The notes under the pieces: model-generated
Seen by the model: only the letters and a program-made list of their open reading frames with translations
Database searches by the model: none
Told to the model about the DNA's origin: nothing
Position numbers and translations under genes: made by a program
Assembly: GCA_017472375.1 (NCBI GenBank)
Contig: JAFUQL010000303.1
Location: 1-6,352 of the forward strand
Direction: 5' to 3'
DNA from: Oscillospiraceae bacterium
GTDB taxonomy: Bacteria; Bacillota; Clostridia; Oscillospirales; Ruminococcaceae
Length of the DNA: 6,352 nt
Part shown: positions 1 through 6,133 of the stretch, in pieces
Position numbering within the stretch: the stretch's first letter is position 1
Layout: every line of letters starts with the position of its first letter

Positions 1-1
1 G

Positions 2-277
2 GGTTCCCTCATAATCCAGGCGGTTGGTATCGCTGGATATTATATTGGGAAATTATTCTCCGCAGTAAAAGCCCCTTTTTATGTGGATTGGCTGAACATC
101 GTTGGAATTGCATTTGTGCCTGTCTCCATACTGGCTGGATGTATTTCACAGCTTGTTTTTAGCCAGGGAGTGATTTCTCCTTATCCTTGCGGAATTGTCC
201 ATCTTGTGGTTTTTTCTGTACTCTTTTGTATTGTACTATTTACAAGTTTCGTCTTTGTAAAGAAGCGAAACCAATAA
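2..277 (+). CDS. 3' end of an unidentified multi-pass membrane protein (5' truncated)
   Basis: The reading frame is open from base 2 and ends at TAA 275-277, so 91 C-terminal residues are visible and the true start lies outside the window. An internal GTG at 83 would give 64 residues, but no ribosome binding site precedes it and the upstream codons read as normal coding sequence. The visible part is strongly hydrophobic: about three candidate membrane segments (roughly visible residues 2-20, 33-55 and 64-86), then a basic tail ending KKRNQ, which suggests a cytoplasmic C-terminus. I do not recognise the family. Base composition is clearly AT-richer, with A/T-ending codons (TTA, ATA, TTT, GTA), unlike the G/C-ending codons of every other gene here. 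This is compatible with recent acquisition or the end of an accessory region. It converges on the ADP-ribosylglycohydrolase gene across a shared hairpin. Confidence 0.6.
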   Translation, partial: GSLIIQAVGIAGYYIGKLFSAVKAPFYVDWLNIVGIAFVPVSILAGCISQLVFSQGVISPYPCGIVHLVVFSVLFCIVLFTSFVFVKKRNQ

Positions 278-327
278 ACAACCCCCATTTGCCAGAATCA
301 GCACAAAAATCAACTTGGTGAACAAAA

Positions 328-360
328 AACGGGGCCGCCCCTGTGTGGGGCGGCCCCGTT
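328..360. terminator. Hairpin terminator between convergent genes, strongest for the minus strand
   Basis: AACGGGGCCGCCCC (328-341) and GGGGCGGCCCCGTT (347-360) form a perfect 14-bp stem with loop TGTGT. On the minus strand the stem runs into TTTTTTGTT, a good U-tract placed just after the stop of the ADP-ribosylglycohydrolase gene. On the plus strand the tail is only CGGTTTTG, so it would be a weaker terminator for the truncated membrane-protein gene. Confidence 0.88.
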
Positions 361-379
361 CGGTTTTGCACAGGGGCGC

Positions 380-1339
380 TCAGCCGCCAGTACGCTTTTT
401 GGCAAACTCGGTGGCGCGGATGAGTTCATGCTCCAGCCGCTGGGGCAGGCGGGCAGTGACCGCAAGGCGCAGCCAGTCGGGGATGGGATAGACCGCCTCC
501 GCGATGCTGCCCGCGATGGCGGCGATGGTATCGCTGTCGCCGCCGATGGAGATGGCCAGCGCCAGAACTTCCTCGAAGTCCCCGCCCTCCAGAAACGCCA
601 TGACCGCCTGCGGCACCGAACCCCGGCAGCTCACGTCAAAGCGGTAGCTGTCCCGGATGCCGTCCAGCGTGAACCCCATGTCGTAGTCCCGGGCGGTGTA
701 GGCACGAACGTCCTCCTTGCTGCCGCCGTTTCGCAGCAGCCAGATGCAGCCCGCCACCTTCTCCGCGCCCAGAATGCCCTCCGGGTGGTCGTGGGTGGGC
801 ATGGCGGTCGCCCGGCCCAGCGCCTCGGCCTCCTCCAGGCTGCGGGCCATCCAGCCCGCATAGGAGGCGCGCATGGCGCTGCCGTTGCCCCAGCTGTTGT
901 AGGGGGCGGCGTCGCGGCTGTGCAGCCAGCGGCGGAAGCTGCCGCCGTAGCCTGCATTGGGGTACCAGTTGCCGTAGTCGTGCAGACGGCGGCGGATCGA
1001 CTCCCGCAGCTCGCCCACGGCGCCGGGGGTGTTCTGCCAGTCCAGCGGCAGCAAAGCCAGGGCCCGGCGCAGGCCCTCCGCTGCCGCGACAGTCATGACC
1101 GTGTCGTCGGTGAAGCAGGCGCCCTCGGGCATCAGCTCCTCCCGGGTGGGGATGTGTTTGATGTTGTGGTGTTCATAGGCCGAGCCCGCCACATCGCCGC
1201 AGACCGCGCCCAGATAGGGCAGGGCGGGCGCGTCAGTCAGCACCGCGCGTCCCTCGGGGCTGTGGCTGTGCAGCAGCTCCACCGGCCCGGTGCGGCCCAT
1301 GCGGGCCAGAATGCCCTCGTTTCTCGGTTTCGTCTCCAT
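380..1339 (-). CDS. ADP-ribosylglycohydrolase (DraG/ARH) family protein
   Basis: This 319-residue protein belongs to the dinuclear-magnesium ADP-ribosylglycohydrolase family, whose members remove ADP-ribose from proteins, nucleic acids or small molecules; the substrate here cannot be read from sequence. Visible family signatures, in order, are GAVCGDVAGSAYE (44-56), the metal-binding TDDT (77-80), YPNAGYGGSFRRW (126-138), GNGSAMR (151-157), THDHPEG (182-188), FDVSCRGSVPQA (234-245) and the second metal-binding motif GGDSDT (266-271). The core is therefore complete and probably active. The start is set by AAAGGAGG (1347-1354) seven bases before ATG 1339. Family members usually begin almost directly at the GD-containing motif, so about 42 N-terminal residues here are extra and show no recognisable domain. 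The protein is expected to be cytoplasmic: no signal peptide or membrane segment is visible. It is transcribed divergently from the GTPase-nuclease operon and ends at the 328-360 hairpin. Confidence 0.9.
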   Translation of the reverse strand: METKPRNEGILARMGRTGPVELLHSHSPEGRAVLTDAPALPYLGAVCGDVAGSAYEHHNIKHIPTREELMPEGACFTDDTVMTVAAAEGLRRALALLPLDWQNTPGAVGELRESIRRRLHDYGNWYPNAGYGGSFRRWLHSRDAAPYNSWGNGSAMRASYAGWMARSLEEAEALGRATAMPTHDHPEGILGAEKVAGCIWLLRNGGSKEDVRAYTARDYDMGFTLDGIRDSYRFDVSCRGSVPQAVMAFLEGGDFEEVLALAISIGGDSDTIAAIAGSIAEAVYPIPDWLRLAVTARLPQRLEHELIRATEFAKKRTGG

Positions 1340-1370
1340 GCTTCGGCCTCCTTTCCCATGGGGATGCTCT

Positions 1371-1398
1371 TTTATCGCGGCAGCCGGGCTGTTGTCGG
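1371..1398 (-). promoter_or_regulatory. Candidate promoter of the ADP-ribosylglycohydrolase gene
   Basis: On the minus strand CCGACA (1393-1398) and GATAAA (1371-1376) are 16 bases apart, each matching four of six sigma-A consensus positions, upstream of the AAAGGAGG site. The -35 box overlaps the -35 of the plus-strand promoter, so the two promoters would be back to back. This is a motif-based guess only. Confidence 0.35.
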
Positions 1399-1421
1399 CC
1401 CGCCTGCCCTTGTGTTACAAT
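1392..1421 (+). promoter_or_regulatory. Candidate extended -10 promoter of the GTPase-nuclease operon
   Basis: TTGTCG (1392-1397) and TACAAT (1416-1421) are separated by 18 bases, and TG at 1413-1414 gives the TGnTACAAT extended -10 form. Start of transcription would fall near 1428, giving a leader of about 70 bases. A short inverted repeat (CGGGC 1385-1389 / GCCCG 1398-1402) brackets the -35 box, and ATGGGA-TCGG-TCCCAT (1420-1435) lies across the expected start point. Either could be an operator, but I know of no matching regulator. Confidence 0.45.
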
Positions 1422-1444
1422 GGGATCGGTCCCATGCCATTTTC

Positions 1445-1464
1445 CGGGGCACACGCCCCGTTTT
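1445..1464 (+). terminator. Terminator-like hairpin in the leader of the GTPase-nuclease gene (possible attenuator)
   Basis: CGGGGC (1445-1450), loop ACAC and GCCCCG (1455-1460) form a perfect 6-bp GC-rich stem followed by TTTT (1461-1464), about 32 bases before the start codon. It sits between the candidate promoter and the ribosome binding site, where an attenuator would be. GATCGG (1424-1429) can also pair with CCGATC (1466-1471), enclosing this hairpin. The U-tract is short, so it could equally be only a leader stem. Confidence 0.35.
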
Positions 1465-1496
1465 CCCGATCATACCACAATATGGAGTACAACGCC

Positions 1497-4097
1497 ATGA
1501 AACAGATCGTTCTCGGCATCCTTGCCCATGTGGATGCCGGCAAAACCACCCTCTCGGAAGCCCTGCTCTACCGGGCGGGCAGCACCCGCCGCCTGGGCCG
1601 GGTGGACCACGGGGACGCCTTCCTGGACACCGACGCCCAAGAGCGCGCCCGGGGCATCACCATCTTCTCCAAGCAGGCGGTGCTGGACACCCCCGGTGTG
1701 CGATTCACCCTGCTGGACACCCCCGGTCACGTGGACTTCTCTGCCGAGATGGAGCGCACCCTGCAGGTGCTGGATGCGGCGGTGCTGGTCATCAGCGGCA
1801 CCGACGGGGGGCAGGGCCACACCCTGACCCTGTGGAAGCTGCTGGAGCGCTGCCGGGTGCCGGTGTTCCTGTTCGTGAACAAGATGGATCTGCCCGGCCC
1901 GGGGCGCGCCGCCCTGCTGGCCGACCTGCGCGCCCGCCTCTCCTCCGGCTGCGTCGACTTCTCCGCCCCTGCGGAGGAGCGCGCCGAGGAGCTGGCCCTG
2001 TGCGATGAGAGGCTGATGGAGCAGTTCCTGGCTGAGGGCGCGGTGACCGACGAGGCCGCCGCCGATGCCATCGCCGCCCGCCGGGTGTTCCCCTGCTGGT
2101 TCGGCTCCGCCCTGAAGCTGGAGGGGGTGGACGAGCTGCTGGAAGGGCTGCGCGCCCTGACGCCCTGCCCGGATTACGGGGACGAGTTCGCCGCCTCGGT
2201 GTTCAAGATCAGCCGGGGCGAGCGGGGTGAACGGCTGACCCACATGAAGATCACCGGAGGACGGCTGCGGGTGAAGGACCTGCTCACCGGCGCACCGGAG
2301 CCTTCCGCCGCCGACCAGACCCACTGGCAGGAGAAGGCCGACCAGCTGCGGGTGTACTCCGGCGCAAAGTTCACCGCCGTGGAGGAAGCCCTGCCCGGCG
2401 CGGTGTGCGCCGTCACCGGCCTTGCCCACACCTGGCCGGGTCAGGGGCTGGGCGCCCAGCTGAACGCCGGCGGCCCGGTGCTGGAGCCGGTGATGACCTA
2501 CCAGCTTCTTCTGCCCGAGGGGGCCGACCCCCACACCGTCTACCAGACCCTCCGCCCGCTGGAGGAGGAGGACCCCCAGCTGCACATCGGCTGGGACGAG
2601 AGCAGCCGCAGCATCCGCCTGCAGCTCATGGGCCCGGTGCAATTGGAGGTGCTGCAGAACCTGATCGCAGGGCGGTTCGGCCTTGCGGTGGGCTTCGGCC
2701 CCGGGCGCATCCTCTACAAGGAGACCATCCGGACCACGGTGGAGGGCGTGGGGCACTATGAGCCTCTGCGCCACTACGCCGAGGTGCATCTCATTTTGGA
2801 GCCGGGCGCGCCCGGCAGCGGGCTGACCTTTTCCACCGCCTGCCCCGAGGATCTGCTCGACCGCAACTGGCAGCGTCTGATCCTGACCCATCTGGCCGAA
2901 AAGCCCCACCGGGGCGTGCTCATCGGCGCACCGCTCACCGACGTACACATCACGCTGGCCAGCGGCAAGGCGCACCTGAAGCACACCGAGGGCGGCGACT
3001 TCCGTCAGGCCACCTACCGGGCGGTGCGGCAGGGCCTGATGCAGGCCGAGAGCGTATTGCTGGAGCCCTGGTATCAGCTTCGGCTGGAACTCCCCGCCGA
3101 GGGTCTTGGCCGGGCCATGGCCGACCTGCAGCGCATGGGCGCGGAACTGGACGCCCCGGAGAACGACGGCGTCACCGCGCTGCTGACCGGCGCCGCCCCC
3201 GCCGCCGCGCTGGGGGACTACGCCCTTGAGGTGAACGCCTACACCAAGGGGCGGGGCCGCCTGAGCCTGACCCCCGCCGGGTACCGCCCCTGTGCCGACC
3301 CCGCGCCCATCCTTGAGGCCGCCGCCTACGACCCGGAGCGGGATGTGGAGAACACCCCCGACTCGGTGTTCTGCGGACATGGGGCAGGCTTCAACGTGAA
3401 GTGGGACGAAGTGCCCCTGCATATGCATCTGGAGAGCGCCCTGAAGGCCAGGGCCGAGGCCGCCCCCACCCTGCACCTGCCCCGCCGGCAGGCCGAGCGC
3501 TACACCGGCACGCTGGAACAGGACAAGGAGCTGGAGGCCATCTTCGAGCGCACCTACGGCAAGGTGCAGCGGGGCGTCTTTGCGCCCCCGGTACGGGCCA
3601 AGGGCGAAGCCCCCGCACCCGATCTGACCCCCACCCGGGAGTTCCTGCTGGTGGACGGGTACAACATCATCTTTGCGTGGGATGAACTGAAGGAGCTGGC
3701 CCGCACCAATCTGGACGCCGCGCGGCAGGCGCTGATGGACATCCTGTGCAACTACCGGGGCTTCCACCCCTGTGTGCTCATTCTGGTGTTCGATGCCTAC
3801 CGGGTAAAGGGCGGCGTGGGGGTGGTGCAGCGGTACCACAACATCCACGTGGTCTACACCAAGGAGGCCGAGACCGCCGATATGTTCATCGAGAAGGCCA
3901 CCTACACCATCGACAAGCACAACCGGGTGCGGGTGGCCACCTCGGACGGCGCCGAGCAGCTGATCATTCTGGGGCACGGCGCCCTGCGGGTGAGCGCCCG
4001 GGCCTTCCACGAGGAGGTGGAGACCGCCAACCGCAAGATCGCCGACATCATCGCAGAGAACAACCTGCGCAGCGCCCGCAATTTCCCGGGAAAGTGA
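1497..4097 (+). CDS. EF-G/TetM-like translational GTPase fused to a Rae1/YacP-like NYN endoribonuclease domain
   Basis: Predicted cytoplasmic, ribosome-acting protein of 866 residues; EF-G and TetM-type proteins are typically about 640-700. The GTPase domain (about 1-200) has all motifs: AHVDAGKT (10-17), RGIT (52-55), DTPGH (74-78) and NKMD (128-131). Domain II begins near VFKIS (235), domain III spans about 330-410 (ending in YKET, 407-410), domain IV about 411-519 and domain V about 520-600. This order and the divergent domain IV match ribosomal protection proteins better than housekeeping EF-G. A linker with SVFCGHGAGF (C626, H628) replaces the TetM C-terminal helix and leads into a Rae1/YacP-like NYN domain (about 714-862). 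I chose ATG 1497 because GGAG (1485-1488) lies nine bases upstream and the protein then begins directly with the GTPase fold; the open frame reaches back to 1290 but crosses the likely promoter. First gene of an operon with the HAD gene. Whether it confers tetracycline resistance is unknown; the fusion argues for another role. Confidence 0.93.
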   Translation: MKQIVLGILAHVDAGKTTLSEALLYRAGSTRRLGRVDHGDAFLDTDAQERARGITIFSKQAVLDTPGVRFTLLDTPGHVDFSAEMERTLQVLDAAVLVISGTDGGQGHTLTLWKLLERCRVPVFLFVNKMDLPGPGRAALLADLRARLSSGCVDFSAPAEERAEELALCDERLMEQFLAEGAVTDEAAADAIAARRVFPCWFGSALKLEGVDELLEGLRALTPCPDYGDEFAASVFKISRGERGERLTHMKITGGRLRVKDLLTGAPEPSAADQTHWQEKADQLRVYSGAKFTAVEEALPGAVCAVTGLAHTWPGQGLGAQLNAGGPVLEPVMTYQLLLPEGADPHTVYQTLRPLEEEDPQLHIGWDESSRSIRLQLMGPVQLEVLQNLIAGRFGLAVGFGPGRILYKETIRTTVEGVGHYEPLRHYAEVHLILEPGAPGSGLTFSTACPEDLLDRNWQRLILTHLAEKPHRGVLIGAPLTDVHITLASGKAHLKHTEGGDFRQATYRAVRQGLMQAESVLLEPWYQLRLELPAEGLGRAMADLQRMGAELDAPENDGVTALLTGAAPAAALGDYALEVNAYTKGRGRLSLTPAGYRPCADPAPILEAAAYDPERDVENTPDSVFCGHGAGFNVKWDEVPLHMHLESALKARAEAAPTLHLPRRQAERYTGTLEQDKELEAIFERTYGKVQRGVFAPPVRAKGEAPAPDLTPTREFLLVDGYNIIFAWDELKELARTNLDAARQALMDILCNYRGFHPCVLILVFDAYRVKGGVGVVQRYHNIHVVYTKEAETADMFIEKATYTIDKHNRVRVATSDGAEQLIILGHGALRVSARAFHEEVETANRKIADIIAENNLRSARNFPGK
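3636..4082 (+). other. Rae1/YacP-like NYN (PIN-fold) endoribonuclease domain within the fusion protein
   Basis: Residues about 714-862 align by eye along their whole length with Bacillus subtilis Rae1 (YacP), the endonuclease that cuts mRNA in the ribosomal A site. Shared stretches are FLLVDGYNIIFAW, LVFDAYRVKGG, VYTKEAETADMFIEK, VRVATSDGAEQ and GALRVSARAFHEEVE. Asp720 of VDGYN and Asp795 of ETAD correspond to the Rae1 active-site residues that I recall as D7 and D81; Asp817 of ATSD is a further conserved acid. In B. subtilis this is a free-standing protein; here it is the C-terminus of a translational GTPase with no stop or frameshift between them. The alignment is from memory, not from a search. 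Confidence 0.9.
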
Positions 4098-4101
4098 GGA
4101 G
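4096..4101 (+). promoter_or_regulatory. Ribosome binding site of the HAD gene overlapping the upstream stop codon
   Basis: GAGGAG lies six bases before ATG 4108 and shares two bases with the TGA (4095-4097) of the GTPase-nuclease gene. This fixes the HAD start and implies co-transcription, with possible translational coupling. Confidence 0.8.
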
Positions 4102-4107
4102 AACACC

Positions 4108-4902
4108 ATGAACCTGTCTGACATCCGTCTGGTGTGCAGCGACCTGGACGGCACCCTGCTGCCCAACATGAGCAATGGGCTGAGCGACGAGATCTTTCCC
4201 ATCATCCGGGAGCTGAAGGCGCGTGGGGTGCAGTTCTGCCCCGCCAGCGGGCGGCAGTTCGCCAGCCTGCAGCGGCTGTTCGCCCCGGTGGTCGAGGACT
4301 GCCTGTTCATGTGCGACAACGGCGCGGTGCTGTTTGACGCACAGGGAAAACTGCTGGCCAAGACCACCATGCCCCGGGCGCTGGCCATGGAGATCGCCCA
4401 TGACTTCTGGGAAGGCTGCGACGGACAGGGGGAGGTGACCCTCTCCGGCGAGAACACCCTGTATGTGATGAGCCGCAGACTGGGCGGGCTGGAAGCCCTG
4501 AACGCGGTGGGCAGCCGCTGCGTACCCATCACCGCCCCGGAGCAGGTGCCCGAGGAGATCGTGAAGGTGTCCATCTACCTGCCCGGAGGCGCGCTGGCCT
4601 GGTCGGAGCGGTTCGTCCCCCGGTGGGCCCACGCCAACGCAACCCTGGCCGGCCCCTGCTGGATCGACACCACCTTTTCCAATAAAGGCACCGGTGTGGA
4701 GGCTCTGTGCCGGGTGCTGAACATCCGCCCCGAACAGGTGCTGGCCTTCGGCGACAACTACAACGATCAGCCCATGCTGGATGCGGTGGGCTGGCCCTTC
4801 ATCATGGAGACCGCCCACCCGCCCCTGCGGGTCCGGTACCCCCGCCGCACCCGCCGCCCCGAGGACACCCTGCGTGCGCTGCTGGACGGGGCGGAGCTGT
4901 GA
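4108..4902 (+). CDS. Cof-type (class IIB) HAD-superfamily hydrolase
   Basis: This 264-residue cytoplasmic phosphatase-type enzyme has all four HAD motifs: SDLDGTL (11-17) with nucleophile Asp12 and acid/base Asp14, PASGRQ (45-50) with Ser47, Lys193 in NKGTG, and GDNYND (215-220) with metal-binding Asp216 and Asp220. The large cap between motifs II and III, together with the NKG...GDNYND spacing, places it in the Cof/YbiV/YidA group, which dephosphorylates sugar phosphates, nucleotides or cofactor precursors. The actual substrate cannot be told, because members are typically promiscuous. Length is normal for the family. It sits 10 bases after the GTPase-nuclease gene and ends at the 4925-4956 terminator, so it is the last gene of that operon. 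No functional link between a Cof hydrolase and a ribosome-acting factor is known to me. The final 25 residues are rich in Arg and Pro and look family-variable. Confidence 0.92.
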   Translation: MNLSDIRLVCSDLDGTLLPNMSNGLSDEIFPIIRELKARGVQFCPASGRQFASLQRLFAPVVEDCLFMCDNGAVLFDAQGKLLAKTTMPRALAMEIAHDFWEGCDGQGEVTLSGENTLYVMSRRLGGLEALNAVGSRCVPITAPEQVPEEIVKVSIYLPGGALAWSERFVPRWAHANATLAGPCWIDTTFSNKGTGVEALCRVLNIRPEQVLAFGDNYNDQPMLDAVGWPFIMETAHPPLRVRYPRRTRRPEDTLRALLDGAEL

Positions 4903-4924
4903 AGCCGCACAACATAAACATAAG

Positions 4925-4958
4925 AAAGGCCCCGCCTCTTTTGAGGCGGGGCCTTTTT
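4925..4958. terminator. Hairpin terminator shared by convergent transcripts
   Basis: AAAGGCCCCGCCTC (4925-4938) and GAGGCGGGGCCTTT (4943-4956) form a perfect 14-bp stem with loop TTTT. On the plus strand it is followed by a U-tract (T 4954-4958, partly in the stem) just after the HAD stop codon. On the minus strand the tail is TTTCTTATGTTT, so it probably also ends the 4978-5928 transcript. Confidence 0.92.
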
Positions 4959-4977
4959 GTATTCGGTTCGGGCTCGG

Positions 4978-5928
4978 TCACTCAAACACCACGTCGATGG
5001 TGTAGTGGCCGGTGCCGCCGATCCGCTGCACCACAATGGTGTTCGGCTCGTCGGCCCACGCAAGGAAGGTCTCCCCGGGGGCGTACTCGGGATCGACCCG
5101 CCGGCCGGGCTCGTAGCCGCGGACGTAGACTTCGAGCTCCAGCCCGTCCTCACCGGTGACCGTCACGGTCACGTTGCGGTCGGTGTGGGAGGTGAAGCTG
5201 GGGGTCTGGGTATCCTTGGTGGCGATCTCACCAAAGTAGCCATGGTAGCGCATATGGCCGTCGCCCACTTCCTCCCAGCCCACGGTGTCGTAGAGCTCAA
5301 GGATCTCGGCGTTTCGCTGCTCCTCGTAGGCTTCTTTCTCCTTGTGCTCGGCCCATATCCCGGGGATCCGGGGCAGCAGGAAGATGGCCAGCGCCAACAC
5401 CAGCACCAGCAGACAGCCGAGCCCGCCGCCCGCCGCAGCAGCGCCGCCGTACGAGCCGCCGCGAGAACCGCCGGACACCGCGCCGGCCGCACCGCCATAC
5501 GGACTGCCTGCGGGCTCGGAGCCGCACAGACCCAGCAGCAGACAGGCCGCGCCGGCCATGCGCTGGTCGCCGCCCTCCTGCACATAGGCAACGGGGAAGG
5601 AGGAGGGTGCAGTGTCGGTGAAGAAGGACACCTCGTTGTAGACCTCACCGTCGCGGCTCACATAGCCGATGGGGGAGGTGCCGGGGGTAGAGCCGTTGAA
5701 GAAGCTGCGCCCCTCATAGACCTGGCCGCTGGAGCGGTCCAGCATGCCCACGCATTCATAGCGGTGGCGGTCACGGTAGACATACTCGCCGTCAAAGCAG
5801 CCCACAAAGTGGCTCATGTCCGGCGTATAGCCGTCAAAGAACTGACGGCCCTCGTACACAAAGCCATCGTCGTCGTACATACCGATGCAATGGTTGTGCC
5901 AGCGGTCGGAATAGATGTAATACGCCAT
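4978..5928 (-). CDS. Unrecognised single-pass membrane protein with N-terminal G-x-VY-x-FF repeats
   Basis: I do not recognise a family for this 316-residue protein. Residues about 14-116 hold four degenerate repeats with a core of hydrophobic-G-x2-D-x2-G-x-VY-x4-FF and a loop G-x-TP: CIGMYDDDGFVYEGRQFF (14-31), VGCFDGEYVYRDRHRY (42-57), VGMLDRSSGQVYEGRSFF (60-77) and IGYVSRDGEVYNEVSFF (87-103). They look like short beta-hairpin units. A Gly/Ala/Ser-rich linker follows (141-171), then one membrane segment (about 172-186), a charged helix (193-212, rich in Glu, Lys and Arg) and a beta-rich C-terminal domain with NVTVTVTGEDGLELEVYV. There is no signal peptide, so an N-in, C-out topology is the default, but flanking charges do not settle it. 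Start: AAGGAGG (5936-5942) is seven bases before ATG 5928. The frame is open to 6021, but that ATG has no ribosome binding site. The gene stands alone on its strand and converges on the operon terminator. Confidence 0.8.
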   Translation of the reverse strand: MAYYIYSDRWHNHCIGMYDDDGFVYEGRQFFDGYTPDMSHFVGCFDGEYVYRDRHRYECVGMLDRSSGQVYEGRSFFNGSTPGTSPIGYVSRDGEVYNEVSFFTDTAPSSFPVAYVQEGGDQRMAGAACLLLGLCGSEPAGSPYGGAAGAVSGGSRGGSYGGAAAAGGGLGCLLVLVLALAIFLLPRIPGIWAEHKEKEAYEEQRNAEILELYDTVGWEEVGDGHMRYHGYFGEIATKDTQTPSFTSHTDRNVTVTVTGEDGLELEVYVRGYEPGRRVDPEYAPGETFLAWADEPNTIVVQRIGGTGHYTIDVVFE

Positions 5929-6019
5929 GAGATCTCCTCCTTGTGGGTAGATTCTCGCGGGGGAGGGGTTAAAATCGGCCTTGCCGTTCGCCCTTTTCGT
6001 ATTTGCTTTTTCATTATTC

Positions 6020-6025
6020 ACTATA
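6020..6025 (-). promoter_or_regulatory. Candidate -10 box for the repeat membrane-protein gene
   Basis: On the minus strand TATAGT matches five of six -10 consensus positions and lies in an AT-rich island about 92 bases before the start codon at 5928. No convincing -35 hexamer is visible at 16-18 bases, so this is tentative. Confidence 0.35.
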
Positions 6026-6077
6026 ACGCATTGCTTCCCAAAAATCGAGCCCGGTTTTCAGTGAAGATTGAAAAAGT

Positions 6078-6114
6078 AAAAATCGACGACCTTCTAACAA
6101 AGATCGTCGATTTT
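6078..6114 (-). terminator. Terminator-like hairpin downstream of the tRNA-Glu region
   Basis: AAAATCGACGA (6079-6089) and TCGTCGATTTT (6104-6114) form a perfect 11-bp stem. The loop can add a further CTT/AAG pairing after one mismatch. Read on the minus strand the stem ends in ATTTTTACTTTTTC, a good U-rich tail. It would end transcripts coming from the tRNA before the membrane-protein promoter. The A/T stem base makes it potentially bidirectional. Confidence 0.65.
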
Positions 6115-6133
6115 GGTGACACGAGCGGGAATC
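6113..6133 (-). repeat. Degenerate direct copy of the tRNA-Glu 3' end
   Basis: TTGGTGACACGAGCGGGAAT at 6113-6132 (the copy runs one base further, to 6133) resembles 6309-6329, which is the acceptor and T-arm end of tRNA-Glu in the same orientation. The two agree at 18 of 21 positions. The two copies are 196 bases apart. After 6133 the resemblance decays (AGGAAC versus GAACCC), so this is a tRNA end fragment, not a tRNA gene. Confidence 0.5.

Noticed and set aside
1290..1496. Upstream extension of the GTPase-nuclease frame to ATG 1290, 1434 or 1482
   Set aside because: The extension overlaps the start of the divergent gene and the likely promoter and has no family similarity. ATG 1482 overlaps the ribosome binding site region, and ATG 1497 places the GTPase fold at the N-terminus.
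1420..1500. A 26-codon leader peptide frame starting ATG 1420 and ending in a TGA that overlaps the GTPase-nuclease start
   Set aside because: Its ATG lies inside or at the edge of the candidate -10 box and would not be transcribed from that promoter. No ribosome binding site precedes it.
1681..1727. An exact 17-base direct repeat (TGCTGGACACCCCCGGT) with a 30-base period inside the GTPase gene
   Set aside because: Both copies encode LLDTPG- or VLDTPG-type peptides around the G3 motif in normal frame. Strong codon bias explains the identity, and nothing suggests a duplication hotspot.
428..2008. A plus-strand open frame of 526 codons across the ADP-ribosylglycohydrolase gene
   Set aside because: It is low-complexity Ala/Gly/Arg/Pro sequence antisense to a clear enzyme and then out of frame with the GTPase, so it is a GC-bias artefact.
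1470..4574. A very long minus-strand open frame (1034 codons) opposite the GTPase-nuclease and HAD genes
   Set aside because: It is an antisense shadow of GC-rich genes whose own products match known families. Its translation is repetitive Gly/Gln/Val/His-rich sequence with no domain, and its start has no ribosome binding site.
5929..6021. N-terminal extension of the repeat membrane protein to ATG 6021
   Set aside because: There is no ribosome binding site at 6021 and the candidate -10 box overlaps it, while ATG 5928 has a consensus site at good spacing.
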